Shown: piece after piece, positions 30,688-40,830 of the stretch | Layout of the letters: the number at the start of each line of letters is the position of its first letter | Numbering within the stretch: position 1 is the stretch's first letter | Notes under the pieces: generated by a model | What the model was told of the DNA's origin: nothing | The model's database searches: none | Seen by the model: only the letters and a program-made list of their open reading frames with translations | Made by a program: the position numbers and the translations under genes | NCBI GenBank assembly: GCA_902532525.1 | Contig: CACAIK010000007.1 | Span: 1 to 55,670, forward strand | Length of the DNA: 55,670 nt | Source of the DNA: an uncultured Pelagibacteraceae bacterium | Lineage (GTDB): Bacteria > Pseudomonadota > Alphaproteobacteria > Pelagibacterales > Pelagibacteraceae | Direction: 5' to 3'

Positions 30688-33600
30688 CTTGACCGACTAA
30701 TTTTTTGTTTGATATAGGATTTTCTAACTTATCTAACATTTCTTTTGGACAAACTTGGATAAAATTATTTATTTCGTTTTCAAAATTCTCAACAATTTTT
30801 TTCGAGATGGTTGAATTTGTTTCTATCGCATGCTCTTGAATTAATTTCCTTAGATGCTCAATCCAAAATTTAGTTTCTGGAGTTTGCCAAACTACACTTT
30901 CAGGATTTACTTTTTTATCAAATTGATTTTCAGGGTCATAAATAAATGCCATACCTCCTGTCATGCCAGCTCCAAAATTATCACCAATATCTCCTAATAT
31001 AATAATGCTTCCGCCTGTCATGTATTCACATCCATTTGAATCACAGCCTTCTACTACTGCAATTGCACCTGAATTTCTAACAGCAAATCTCTCTCCTGCT
31101 TGTCCTGCAGCTAATAATTTTCCTGAAGTAGCTCCATACAAAACAGTATTTCCAATAATAGTATTTTCATTTGAAACAAGGTTGCTTTCATCTTGTAATT
31201 TAATCACAATAGTTCCACCTGACAATCCTTTGGCAACATAATCATTTGCATCCCCTTTTAAAATTAGTTTTAATCCTTTAATAGCAAAAGCACCAAAGGA
31301 TTGGCCTGCTGAACCTTTAAAATTTAATTCGATCGAATTTTCATCAAGATTGTTATTTCCAAATTTTTTGTACAAATGATAAGAAATTCTAGTACCAACT
31401 GCTCTATCAGTATTTTGAATTTCAAATTCTTGATTTATTTTTTCTTTTTTATCTATTTTGACTTCTATTTCTGGCCATAATTTTTGATCTAAAGTATCTG
31501 GAACAGAATTAATTTCAGGTTTCTCACAATATCTTTTATTTTTTCCAGGATCTGCCTGAACAAAAAGAGGATTTAAGTCTAGATCATCCAAGTTTGGTGA
31601 TCCTTTACTTACTTGCCTTAGTAAGTCAGTTCTTCCAATTACTTCATTTAAAGATTTAAAACCAAGATCAGCAAGTATTTCTCTTACTTCCTCTGCTATA
31701 AATGTAAAAAGGTTTACTACTTTTTCTGGAGTTCCTGTAAATTTCTCTCTTAATTTATCATCTTGTGTGCAAACACCCACTGGACATGTATTTGAGTGAC
31801 ATTGTCTGACCATTATACATCCCATTGCGACTAAAGCAGTTGTTGCTACACCAAATTCTTCCGCTCCCATCATGGCTGCAATTACAACATCTCTTCCTGT
31901 TTTTATTCCACCGTCAGTTCTAAGCGTCACTTGATGTCTCAAGTTATTTAAAGTCAATACCTGATTTGCTTCTGTTAATCCCATCTCCCAAGGAACTCCA
32001 ACATATTTAACGCTTGTCTGTGGAGTGGCTCCTGTACCTCCTGAGTGCCCTGAGATTAAAATTATGTCTGCTTTAGCTTTTGCAACTCCAGCAGCTATCG
32101 TTCCAATTCCTGATGAAGCAACTAATTTAACTCCAACCCTAGCCTTAGGATTTATTTGTTTTAAATCATAAATTAATTGAGCTAGATCTTCTATTGAGTA
32201 AATATCATGATGAGGTGGAGGTGATATTAAAGTAACTCCTGGCGTTGAGTGTCTCAATCTCGCAATTTCATCCGTAACTTTAAAACCTGGTAATTGTCCA
32301 CCTTCACCTGGTTTAGCGCCCTGTGCAATTTTGATTTCAATCTCATTACAATTATTTAAGTAATTAATGGTTACTCCAAATCTAGCCGATGCAATTTGTT
32401 TAACCCTTGAATTTGCACTATCTCCATTCTCCATAATCTTAAATCTTTTTTCATCTTCTCCACCTTCACCACTACAAGATGCGCCTTTAATTCTGTTCAT
32501 ACCAACAGCAAGAGTTTCATGTGCTTCTTTAGATAAAGCTCCATGAGACATACTTCCACTTCCAAATCTTTTTAATATATTAGATGCAGGCTCAACGTTA
32601 GATATATTGATGGGATTTTTAGATTTAAAATCTACTAAATCTCTTAAACTTATTGGATTTAGATTATAAATACCTTTTGTGTATTTTTTATATATTTCAT
32701 AAGATCCTTGTCCAACCGCAGTTTGAAGTAAATGAATTAGTTTGCCTTGATACTGATGTGTTTCACCATTTTTTCTATATCTGTAAATACCTCCAATAGG
32801 TAAAATATTTGAATTATTGAAAAATGCTTCTTTATGTATAGTTCTGATTTTCTTTTCTATTCCTTTTAAACCAATTCCAGAAATCTTTGATAACATCCCG
32901 GGAAAGTAATCTTTCACAATTGTTCTGCTTAGTCCCACAGTTTCAAAATTACATCCACCTCTATAAGAACTTAAAACAGAAATTCCCATTTTAGACATTA
33001 TTTTAAGAAGACCGAGATTGACTGATTTAGTGTATCTTGAAACACATTCATCAAAAGTGAAATTTCCAAATAATTTCTTAGAATGTCTTTGATATAAGCT
33101 ATCAAAAGCTAAATAAGGGTTCACTGTAGTGGCACCAACACCAATTAATGTTGCAAAAGAGTGAGTATCTAAAGCATCTCCAGTTTGAACATTAATAGAA
33201 ACATAACCTCTTAAACCTAATTTAACTAAATGTGTATTTATTGCCCCTATACATAAAAGCATTGGAATAGGCATTCTATTTTCTGAAATATTTTTATCTG
33301 ATAATATTATTTGTTTAATTCCTTCTCTAACAGCTTGTTCAGATTTAACTTTGAGTAAATTTATTGATGTCTCTAAATCATCATCTTTGCTGAATGTACA
33401 ATCTAAAACTTTATTATTATTTCCAAAGAATTTCAAAAATTTTTCGAATTGTGCATTTGATAATATCGGACTATTTAAGACATAAATATTGTCTTTAGTT
33501 AATTTACTAAAATCTAAAATATTACCAAGATTTCCAAATCTTGTCTTTAAACTCATAACTTTGTTTTCTCTTAGAGAGTCAATTGGTGGATTTGTAACCT

Positions 33601-35176
33601 GACTAAAGTTTTGTCTAAAGTAGTGATATAGTGGTCTATATTTGTCAGATAAAACTGCTAAAGGTGTGTCATCACCCATTGAGCCTGTTGCTTCTTTAGC
33701 ATCTTCTGCCATTGGATGAAGAATTAATTCTAAATCTTCTATGCTATATCCGAAACAATGTTGAAAATTTCTCAAATTTTGGCCTTCTAGCAATACTTTT
33801 TCAGTTTCTGCCTCTAATTTTTTATCAAGATCAATAATCTGATTGTTGTAATGCTTATATTCTTTTGAAAGGTAGTTTTTTATTTCATCGTTTGAATATA
33901 CTTTGCCTTTTTCTATTCTTACTCCTAATATTTCTCCAGGTCCTAATCTTCCTTTGGATACAATTTTTTTCTCATTTAAATCTATCATTCCTGTTTCACT
34001 TCCTGCAAAAAGAAGTTTGTCTCTTGTCACTGTATATCTAAGTGGTCTTAATCCATTTCTGTCGGTTGCAACAATTACCCATTCATTATCTGTTGCAGCT
34101 ATAGCAGCTGGCCCGTCCCAAGGCTCCATGGTACTATTTAAAAAATTGAATAGTTGTTGATGATCTTTTTTTAATACCTTATTTTTTTTTGACCAAGCGT
34201 CTGGTATTAACATTAATTTTGCTAGAGGAGCCGGCTGTCCAGAAATATTTAATAACTCAAAAACATTATCTAATGATGCAGAGTCAGAATTTCCAGCTGG
34301 TATTACAGGCTTAAGATTCTCTATATCTTCGAAAACTGGACTAAACATCTCTTCTTCGTGCACCTTCATCCAATTAATATTTCCTTTAAGGGTATTTATT
34401 TCACCATTATGCGCTATAGACCTAAACGGTTGAGCTAAGTCCCAACTAGGCGCAGTATTCGTTGAAAATCTTTGGTGAAATATTGCATACCTAGATATAA
34501 ATCTTTCATCTTTTAAGTCAGTATAAAAATCTGACAAGGCTTCTGCTAAAAACATTCCTTTATAAATGATAGATTTAGAACTAAATGAACATATATAAAA
34601 ATTATTTAATTGATTATTGAGAGCTTCTTTTTCAATTACTCTTCTAGTTTCATACAATTTTTGTTCCAGAGATTTATTAACAACTTTTTTGTCATTGTAT
34701 GTGAACAACACTTGAGTAATTTCAGGTCTTGTTTGTTCAGCTTTTTCTCCTAAGACAGAGGGATCAACAGGAACTTGTCTCCAGCCATAGATACTAAAAT
34801 TTCTCTTTGTTAGTTCACTTTCAACAATAGTTCTACATTGCTCTTGAGCACTATAATCATTTCTTGGTAAGAAAATCATACCCACACATAGTTCAGAATT
34901 ATCATGTTTATGACCAGTGACTTCAATTTTTTCCTCAAAGAAATCTTTAGGAATTTCAATATGGATTCCAGCACCATCACCTGTTTTTCCATCTGCATCG
35001 ATTGCACCCCTATGCCAAACAGCTTTTAAGGCATCAATTCCATATTCTACAACTTTTCTTGATTTTAGACCTTCGGTAGAAGCTACTAAACCTACACCAC
35101 ATGCATCATGTTCCATTTCTTCCGAGTAAACATGATTACTTTTTAAAATTTTTAAATTTTTATTTCTTAACTTCAT
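30680..35176 (-). CDS. gltB: Glutamate synthase (NADPH) large subunit
   Basis: A 1498-residue GltB, full length. Seen: a short propeptide ending before Cys26 (HDACGVGLVAS), the N-terminal nucleophile of the glutaminase domain; RFSTNTAPSWDLAQPFRSIAHNGEINT; the central domain; and the FMN/2-oxoglutarate synthase domain with KPGEGGQLPG, ISPPPHHDIYSIEDLAQLIY and GGTGATP. The 3Fe-4S cluster motif CIMVRQCHSNTCPVGVCTQD and the C-terminal beta-helix (GGTIVIKLQDE, MTGGSIIILGDIGDNFGAGM) follow. The enzyme makes two glutamates from glutamine and 2-oxoglutarate. Its ATG overlaps the gltD stop by one base. Confidence 0.98.
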   Translation of the reverse strand: MKLRNKNLKILKSNHVYSEEMEHDACGVGLVASTEGLKSRKVVEYGIDALKAVWHRGAIDADGKTGDGAGIHIEIPKDFFEEKIEVTGHKHDNSELCVGMIFLPRNDYSAQEQCRTIVESELTKRNFSIYGWRQVPVDPSVLGEKAEQTRPEITQVLFTYNDKKVVNKSLEQKLYETRRVIEKEALNNQLNNFYICSFSSKSIIYKGMFLAEALSDFYTDLKDERFISRYAIFHQRFSTNTAPSWDLAQPFRSIAHNGEINTLKGNINWMKVHEEEMFSPVFEDIENLKPVIPAGNSDSASLDNVFELLNISGQPAPLAKLMLIPDAWSKKNKVLKKDHQQLFNFLNSTMEPWDGPAAIAATDNEWVIVATDRNGLRPLRYTVTRDKLLFAGSETGMIDLNEKKIVSKGRLGPGEILGVRIEKGKVYSNDEIKNYLSKEYKHYNNQIIDLDKKLEAETEKVLLEGQNLRNFQHCFGYSIEDLELILHPMAEDAKEATGSMGDDTPLAVLSDKYRPLYHYFRQNFSQVTNPPIDSLRENKVMSLKTRFGNLGNILDFSKLTKDNIYVLNSPILSNAQFEKFLKFFGNNNKVLDCTFSKDDDLETSINLLKVKSEQAVREGIKQIILSDKNISENRMPIPMLLCIGAINTHLVKLGLRGYVSINVQTGDALDTHSFATLIGVGATTVNPYLAFDSLYQRHSKKLFGNFTFDECVSRYTKSVNLGLLKIMSKMGISVLSSYRGGCNFETVGLSRTIVKDYFPGMLSKISGIGLKGIEKKIRTIHKEAFFNNSNILPIGGIYRYRKNGETHQYQGKLIHLLQTAVGQGSYEIYKKYTKGIYNLNPISLRDLVDFKSKNPINISNVEPASNILKRFGSGSMSHGALSKEAHETLAVGMNRIKGASCSGEGGEDEKRFKIMENGDSANSRVKQIASARFGVTINYLNNCNEIEIKIAQGAKPGEGGQLPGFKVTDEIARLRHSTPGVTLISPPPHHDIYSIEDLAQLIYDLKQINPKARVGVKLVASSGIGTIAAGVAKAKADIILISGHSGGTGATPQTSVKYVGVPWEMGLTEANQVLTLNNLRHQVTLRTDGGIKTGRDVVIAAMMGAEEFGVATTALVAMGCIMVRQCHSNTCPVGVCTQDDKLREKFTGTPEKVVNLFTFIAEEVREILADLGFKSLNEVIGRTDLLRQVSKGSPNLDDLDLNPLFVQADPGKNKRYCEKPEINSVPDTLDQKLWPEIEVKIDKKEKINQEFEIQNTDRAVGTRISYHLYKKFGNNNLDENSIELNFKGSAGQSFGAFAIKGLKLILKGDANDYVAKGLSGGTIVIKLQDESNLVSNENTIIGNTVLYGATSGKLLAAGQAGERFAVRNSGAIAVVEGCDSNGCEYMTGGSIIILGDIGDNFGAGMTGGMAFIYDPENQFDKKVNPESVVWQTPETKFWIEHLRKLIQEHAIETNSTISKKIVENFENEINNFIQVCPKEMLDKLENPISNKKLVGQAS

Positions 35177-36609
35177 TAAGCAACTCTAAGTTTTTGTTTA
35201 CTTTGTAAATAATTATCAATTGATGTTGCGGCATCTCTTCCGTCTTTGATACCCCAAACCACTAAAGATGCTCCACGAACTATATCTCCAGCTGCAAAAA
35301 CTCCCTCTATACTAGTTTCCATTGTATCAAAATCTGCTTTTATTGTTCCCCATCTTGATACTTGTAATTTTTCTTCATTAAATAATTTTGGAAGATCTTC
35401 TGGATCAAATCCAAGTGCTTTGATTACAAGATCAGCTTTAATTTCAAAATCTGAATTTTCTTCAACAACTGGTTTTCTTCTACCGCTATCATCTGGCTCA
35501 CCCAATTTCATTTTATTAACAACTACACTTTCAATTTTATTTGTCCCCTTAAACTCTTTAGGGCTTGTTAACCAAATGAATTCAACACCTTCTTCTTCTG
35601 CATTGCCAACTTCTCTTGCTGATCCTGGCATATTTTCTCTATCTCTTCTATACAAACATTTTACAGATTTAGCATTCTGTCTCACTGAAGTCCTTAGGCA
35701 GTCCATTGCTGTATCGCCACCTCCAATTACTACAACATCTTTGCCTTCAGCATTTAAAGTTCCATTATCAAACAACTCAACTTTATCACCTAGTCCTTTT
35801 TTATTCGATGCTGTCAAAAATTCCATTGCAGGGAAAATATTACTCAAATCGTTACCAGGTAGATTAACTTCTCTGGCTTTATAAACTCCTGTAGCTATTA
35901 AAATTGCATCATGTTTTTCTCTTAACTCCGTCAAGCTGGAATCTTTTCCAACTTCAAAGTTTAAGACAAATTTAATTCCACTTTCTTCCAAAAGTTTTAT
36001 TCTTCTTTGAACAACATGCTTTTCTAATTTAAATCCTGGGATACCATATATTAGTAGCCCTCCAGCTCTGTCATAACGATCATATATAGTTACCTTGTAT
36101 CCTTTTTTTCTGAGTTGTTCTCCACAAGCAAGTCCGGCAGGACCAGAACCTATAATTCCTACATTCTCTTTTTTTTCACTATTTATTTCTATTGGTTTAA
36201 CCCAACCATTTTCCCAAGCTTTCTCTGTGATATATTTTTCTATTGATCCAATAGTTACTGTTCCATGACCCGATTGCTCTATTACACAATTTCCTTCACA
36301 CAGCCTATCCTGGGGGCAAATTCTTCCACAAACTTCTGGCATGTTGTTTGTGCTTTGTGATAATTGATAAGCTTCCTCATATCTTCCCTCAGCAGTTAGT
36401 TTAAGCCAATCTGGTATATTGTTACTTAATGGACAATGAACTTGGCAAAATGGTACTCCACATTGGGAACATCTGCTTGACTGCTGAACAGCTCTATCTT
36501 TTAGAAATTCTTGATATATTTCATCAAAATCCTCTTTTCGGTCTGATATATCTCTTTTAGGTGGATTTTGTTGACCTATATCAACAAACTTAAGCATTTT
36601 TTCTGACAT
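35176..36609 (-). CDS. gltD: Glutamate synthase (NADPH) small subunit
   Basis: A 477-residue FAD/NADPH subunit that passes electrons to GltB. Seen: N-terminal cysteine clusters CSQCGVPFCQVHCPLSNNIP and CGRICPQDRLCEGNC for the two 4Fe-4S centres, FAD motif VGIIGSGPAGLACGEQLRKKG, NADPH motif VVVIGGGDTAMDC, and C-terminal FAAGDIVRGASLVVWGIKDG. It comes before gltB, the reverse of the E. coli order, with a one-base overlap. The 178 bases upstream (36610-36787) form the divergent promoter region with uppP; I see no clear riboswitch there. Confidence 0.98.
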   Translation of the reverse strand: MSEKMLKFVDIGQQNPPKRDISDRKEDFDEIYQEFLKDRAVQQSSRCSQCGVPFCQVHCPLSNNIPDWLKLTAEGRYEEAYQLSQSTNNMPEVCGRICPQDRLCEGNCVIEQSGHGTVTIGSIEKYITEKAWENGWVKPIEINSEKKENVGIIGSGPAGLACGEQLRKKGYKVTIYDRYDRAGGLLIYGIPGFKLEKHVVQRRIKLLEESGIKFVLNFEVGKDSSLTELREKHDAILIATGVYKAREVNLPGNDLSNIFPAMEFLTASNKKGLGDKVELFDNGTLNAEGKDVVVIGGGDTAMDCLRTSVRQNAKSVKCLYRRDRENMPGSAREVGNAEEEGVEFIWLTSPKEFKGTNKIESVVVNKMKLGEPDDSGRRKPVVEENSDFEIKADLVIKALGFDPEDLPKLFNEEKLQVSRWGTIKADFDTMETSIEGVFAAGDIVRGASLVVWGIKDGRDAATSIDNYLQSKQKLRVA

Positions 36610-36787
36610 GGTGGACGCTGTATATACGATAAAAATTTAATAATAAACAATTACAAGGTCATAAATATTGACTAATATTAAACAAAACTTAAGTAAATCA
36701 GCGGTTTTTTCTTATTATGCATAGATGATATGCAAATATGTAATTGCTTTAATTTGGTTACAATTTCATTATGAAGTATTGGATCTA

Positions 36788-37555
36788 ATGATTTCAAAAT
36801 ATGTAGAGACTCTAATTTTATCAATTATTCAAGGAATATCTGAGTTTATTCCAATTAGCTCGTCTGCACATCTTTTAATTATATCAAGATTGAGTGACTT
36901 CAATGTTAGCAACCTACAATTAGATATTAGTCTGCATTTAGGTTCTTTGTTGGCAATTATTTTATTTTTTAGAAAAGAGTTAATAAATATCATTATTAAT
37001 AAAAATATATTTCTACTAATAATTCTTGGTTCTATACCTTTAGTTATTGTTGGTTATATTTTTTACTCCACAAATTTAATTGATCAATTTAGAAACTTAA
37101 AAGTTGTCGCTTGGACAACTTTAATTTTTGGAATTTTATTATACTTTTCAGATAAGTTTGAGTTGAAAAATAAAATTTCTTCAGAATTAAATATTAAAAG
37201 TATTATTATAATAGGGTTATTTCAGATTTTAGCTATTATTCCAGGAGTCAGTAGATCAGGTATAGTAATTACAGCTTCAAGATTTTTAAAATTTGACAGA
37301 GTTGAATCATCAAAGATAGCTTTTTATTTGTCTATTCCAGCTTTAACAGGAGCAAGTGTTTTGGGATTCAAAGATGTTATTGATGATCAAATAAATTTTG
37401 ATGCTATATTTATTTTTTCTACTTCAGCTTCATTTTTATTTTCTTATTTTACAATTAAATATTTTCTTATTTATGTTAAAATGTTTAGTTTGAGTTTTTT
37501 TGTTATTTATAGAATAGTTTTAAGTATTATTCTTTTTTCAATTATTTACTTATGA
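36788..37555 (+). CDS. uppP: Undecaprenyl-diphosphatase
   Basis: With start ATG 36788 (MISKYVETL, 255 residues) the protein begins at the normal UppP N-terminus; an upstream in-frame ATG at 36725 would add 21 unrelated residues. Seen: motif ISEFIPISSSAHLLIISRL, the QLDISLHLGSLLAIILFF helix, and the second phosphatase motif PGVSRSGIVITASRFLKF, within about seven to eight membrane helices. UppP (BacA) dephosphorylates undecaprenyl pyrophosphate to recycle the lipid carrier for peptidoglycan and glycans. It is convergent with the EamA transporter, overlapping 14 bases. Confidence 0.95.
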   Translation: MISKYVETLILSIIQGISEFIPISSSAHLLIISRLSDFNVSNLQLDISLHLGSLLAIILFFRKELINIIINKNIFLLIILGSIPLVIVGYIFYSTNLIDQFRNLKVVAWTTLIFGILLYFSDKFELKNKISSELNIKSIIIIGLFQILAIIPGVSRSGIVITASRFLKFDRVESSKIAFYLSIPALTGASVLGFKDVIDDQINFDAIFIFSTSASFLFSYFTIKYFLIYVKMFSLSFFVIYRIVLSIILFSIIYL

Positions 37556-38438
37556 TTTTTTTGGACGTTGGAGCAATTTGAGAAAATATTACGGCAATAA
37601 GAATTAATACACATCCTATAATATTATTTATGTTAAGAACTTGACTTAAAATAATCCATCCAGCAATTGTTGCAAAGACACCTTCAAGAGAGTAAATTAT
37701 TGCTGCTGGAGCTTCTTCAATATTTTTTTGTGCAAACATTTGTAAAGTAAAAGCAATTCCTCCAGATAAAACACCTGCATATAATATTGAACTATACTCG
37801 GTTAAAATTTTTGTAATAACTACTTCCTCTAAAATAAAAGCAAATATGAGAGATAAACCAAAAACAAGAGCTGCTTGTAATGCTGCATAAAAAATTGGTA
37901 TATTAAACTTCTCCATAAATTTTCCAGCGAAAATTATATGTAAAGCCCAAAATAGTGAGCATAGAATAACTAAAGCATCACCTATCATAATTTCTGAGTT
38001 TGAAAAATCACTTAATAGGTAAACACCTATTATACATAAACCTATTGAAGGCCAAAGACTCCAATGGACTTTAATAGAATAAATAAAAAATAATAAAATT
38101 GGAACTAACGGAACATAAAAAACTGTAAAGAAAGCTGCATTAGCTATATTCGTATATTGTAATGCGGCTTGCTGCAAGTAGGTACCCAAAAATAATGATA
38201 TACCCATTAAAAATAAATATTTTAAAAATAATTTTTTATTAGAATTGATTTCATAATTAATTTTTTTTCTCTCTAAAATTAAAGCAATTGGCAGGACTGT
38301 AAGAAAACCAACAAAAAATCTAGATGCATTGAATGTTAATGGACCAATATTGTCCATACCTGTGTCTTGAGCAATGAAAGCAGTGCCCCAAATAAATGTT
38401 GTTATCAAAGCGCATATAAGCGATGTAGTTTTGGACAT
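37542..38438 (-). CDS. EamA/DMT-family transporter (10 membrane helices)
   Basis: A 298-residue drug/metabolite transporter. Seen: ten hydrophobic helices in two EamA repeats, first repeat starting TSLICALITTFIWGTAFIAQ with FNASRFFVGFLTVLPIAL. The second repeat (ILCSLFWALHIIFAGKF) ends in EEAPAAIIYSLEGVFATIAGW, the typical E-P-V/S helix pattern. Substrates of this family are amino acids, nucleotides or other small metabolites and cannot be predicted here. It lies 14 bases after the dioxygenase gene, at the end of the PDH-dioxygenase run, so it may export or import a substrate connected with that enzyme. Confidence 0.88.
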   Translation of the reverse strand: MSKTTSLICALITTFIWGTAFIAQDTGMDNIGPLTFNASRFFVGFLTVLPIALILERKKINYEINSNKKLFLKYLFLMGISLFLGTYLQQAALQYTNIANAAFFTVFYVPLVPILLFFIYSIKVHWSLWPSIGLCIIGVYLLSDFSNSEIMIGDALVILCSLFWALHIIFAGKFMEKFNIPIFYAALQAALVFGLSLIFAFILEEVVITKILTEYSSILYAGVLSGGIAFTLQMFAQKNIEEAPAAIIYSLEGVFATIAGWIILSQVLNINNIIGCVLILIAVIFSQIAPTSKKIISK

Positions 38439-38452
38439 TAATTTAATTAAAT

Positions 38453-39550
38453 TTAGATAATATTATTCATTCTACAACAGCTATCAAAATCTTCTTTATT
38501 GATATAGCAACCAGCCATTTTTCTTATACCTGAAAATGCACCTCTACCATGCATTACTCTCCAATTATTAAAAATTAGTAATTCACCAGGTTTTAAAATA
38601 TGCCTCCACTGATATTGCTTTTGGTTTGCCATCGTATCAAATACTTTAATTGCTTTATAAAAATTAATTGTTTTCTGATTAGTTTCTCTAAAAGGTGCTC
38701 TATCGTAATTGTTAAAACTAATTTGATCAAAATTATTTTTTTCATTTAATTTTATTATTGGTCTTTTTGCTTCAAGGCGAACACCATCACCAATATAAGA
38801 ACCTTTAACTTTTGTATTTGTTAAAGTTTTAAAATGTTTTTTATATTTTTGTTTGATTTCATTTGCCAATTTAAATCCATCTACCATTATAGAATCTCCA
38901 CCTTTAGCATCATACTTACAACAAAGCAGTAATTGTAAACCTGGAGCATCATTACTATATGTAGAGTCTGTATGTGGTCTCAGTTCTTGGTTTGAATATG
39001 CACTGTCTGCTTTTTTATTATTTGATTCAAAAGTCCATAATCCTCCAAAAATTGAATTTCTGACATAACCTATTTTTTTAGCTATATATTCAACAGAGTT
39101 TAAATTCTTTGAACAATTTCTTACGACTGCAAAACCATATATGTGGATTTTTTTTAATAAATTTTTAAATCCAACTTTAGTTTTTAATTGTTTATAGTTA
39201 ATGAAAATTTGATTTTTTATGTCTTTATCTTTCCAAAATTGAGTATTACTTTTAGTTTCTTCTTTTTTTAAAGAATTTTTTTTTAAAAATTCATATGAAT
39301 ATTTAGTTGGTTTATTTTCATCAGACCATAATATTTCAATGAATTTCCCTTTTTTTAATAATTTTGCTTTTTTAACTTTGATATTAATGTCTAAATTTGC
39401 TGTATAAGTTATTCTTTGATTTGTTTTAAAATCCCAGTTTTCTTTATTTTTAATATGATCTCTTAACCAAATATTAGGAAATGTTTCAAACTTATTGTCA
39501 TTAAAGTAAAACACAGTTTTATTATTCAAAAGTTTAAAATTTTTAATCAT
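38453..39550 (-). CDS. 2-oxoglutarate/Fe(II) dioxygenase, gamma-butyrobetaine hydroxylase family
   Basis: A 365-residue protein with the two-domain layout of gamma-butyrobetaine and trimethyllysine dioxygenases. An N-terminal small domain (residues about 10-95; FPNIWLRDHIKNKENWD) resembles the zinc domain but with the usual cysteines not evident, and a TauD/TfdA oxygenase core follows. Seen: iron ligands HTD in ELRPHTDSTYSN, the distal His in NNWRVMHGRGAFSG, and the 2-oxoglutarate Arg nearby (FSGIRKMAGCYI). Such enzymes hydroxylate gamma-butyrobetaine to carnitine or related methylated amines, which fits a marine osmolyte diet; the substrate is inferred. It follows aceF with a one-base overlap and is followed by an EamA transporter. 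Confidence 0.85.
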   Translation of the reverse strand: MIKNFKLLNNKTVFYFNDNKFETFPNIWLRDHIKNKENWDFKTNQRITYTANLDINIKVKKAKLLKKGKFIEILWSDENKPTKYSYEFLKKNSLKKEETKSNTQFWKDKDIKNQIFINYKQLKTKVGFKNLLKKIHIYGFAVVRNCSKNLNSVEYIAKKIGYVRNSIFGGLWTFESNNKKADSAYSNQELRPHTDSTYSNDAPGLQLLLCCKYDAKGGDSIMVDGFKLANEIKQKYKKHFKTLTNTKVKGSYIGDGVRLEAKRPIIKLNEKNNFDQISFNNYDRAPFRETNQKTINFYKAIKVFDTMANQKQYQWRHILKPGELLIFNNWRVMHGRGAFSGIRKMAGCYINKEDFDSCCRMNNII

Positions 39551-40830
39551 TACTTAGCTAATTTGTAGGCAAAATTTTTACCAAGGTTATTTTTTAATTC
39601 ATTATTAAATCTTGAACCCTCAGCACCGTCAATAATTCTATGATCGTAAGATAGAGATAAAGGCAACATTGTTCTAGGTTTAAATTGTCCATCAATATAA
39701 ACAGGTTTAGTATAAGTCCTTCCTATTCCTAAAATAGCAACCTCAGGATAATTTATTATAGGAGTAAAATAAGTTCCTCCAATGCCGCCTAGGCTTGTTA
39801 TAGTTATGGATCCTCCATAAAACTCTTTTTTATCTATCTTCAAATTTCGGCAATCATCACTAACTTTTTTTAGGTCCTTGCTTATTTGATCTATATTCTT
39901 TTGATTAGCATTTCTTATTTTTGGTACCATTAAGCCATTTGGAGTATCAACTGCAATTCCTACATGGAAGTATTTTTTTAATGTTATTTTTCCATTTTCA
40001 ATATTGTCAATAGAACTATTAAATCTTGGAAAAACTTTCAAAGCTTCCACAACTGCCTTTATAATAAATGCCAATGGAGTAATTTTCTTTTTTTCTCCAG
40101 TAAAAGTATCAGTCAAATTTTGTCTAAATTCTTCTAGCTCAGTAATATCTGCTTCATCACAACTAGTAACATGCGGTATTGTTTGCCAAGAATTTGATAA
40201 ATGTGGAGCAGCAATTCTTTTAATTCTTGGTATATCTTGAATTTCTACATCTCCAAAATCAGCGTGATCATATTCTGAGGGCTTTATAGATGGAGCCTTC
40301 TTTTCTTCTTGAGGTTTATTAAAATTAGAAGATACGAATTTTTTTATATCTTCTTCTATAATTCTCCCTGATCTTTGTGATCCAGTAATATTATTAATAT
40401 CAACACCAAGTTCTCTTGCAAATTTTCTAGTTTTTGGGCTAGCAAGTGCTTTGCTTGATTTGAATACACTAACTCTATTATTTTTTAATAATTCTTTTGG
40501 TTTTGAAATTACTTTTTCGGATGGTTTTTGTATAATAGTTTCTTCATTAATCTCTTTGACCTCTTCTTCAATTTGCTCATCTGATTTTTCTTCTTCTGAA
40601 CCAATTATTAGTATTGATGAACCCTCTGAAACCTTATCACCAACTTTTAAATTAACTTTTTTAACACTACCTGAGTATGGGCTTGGTATCTCAACACTTG
40701 ATTTATCGCTTTCTATTGTAATTATAGGATCATCTTTATTAATATTTGATCCTGCCTCTATTAATACCTCAATTACTTCAACATCTTTAAAATCACCAAT
40801 GTTAGGAACTAATACTTCTTTCTCACTCAT
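39550..40830 (-). CDS. aceF: Pyruvate dehydrogenase complex dihydrolipoyllysine acetyltransferase (E2)
   Basis: A 426-residue E2. Seen: a single N-terminal lipoyl domain with lipoylated Lys43 in IESDKSSVEIPS; an acidic/Pro linker (about 80-125); a peripheral-subunit-binding domain around ASPKTRKFARELGVDIN and GSQRSGRIIEEDI; and a catalytic domain with PHVTSCDEADITELEEF, FNSSIDNIENGK, and the active-site motif SLSYDHRIIDGAEGSRF. E2 transfers the acetyl group to CoA. It directly follows aceE (one-base overlap). No E3 (lipoamide dehydrogenase) gene is adjacent, so E3 must be elsewhere. The lipoyl domain is clearly related to that fused to AceE. Confidence 0.95.
   Translation of the reverse strand: MSEKEVLVPNIGDFKDVEVIEVLIEAGSNINKDDPIITIESDKSSVEIPSPYSGSVKKVNLKVGDKVSEGSSILIIGSEEEKSDEQIEEEVKEINEETIIQKPSEKVISKPKELLKNNRVSVFKSSKALASPKTRKFARELGVDINNITGSQRSGRIIEEDIKKFVSSNFNKPQEEKKAPSIKPSEYDHADFGDVEIQDIPRIKRIAAPHLSNSWQTIPHVTSCDEADITELEEFRQNLTDTFTGEKKKITPLAFIIKAVVEALKVFPRFNSSIDNIENGKITLKKYFHVGIAVDTPNGLMVPKIRNANQKNIDQISKDLKKVSDDCRNLKIDKKEFYGGSITITSLGGIGGTYFTPIINYPEVAILGIGRTYTKPVYIDGQFKPRTMLPLSLSYDHRIIDGAEGSRFNNELKNNLGKNFAYKLAK

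Noticed and set aside
30680..36609. Several long open frames antisense to gltB and gltD
   Set aside because: They are shadows of a real, highly conserved coding strand: Ser/Pro-rich products without family features, and the sense genes are certain.
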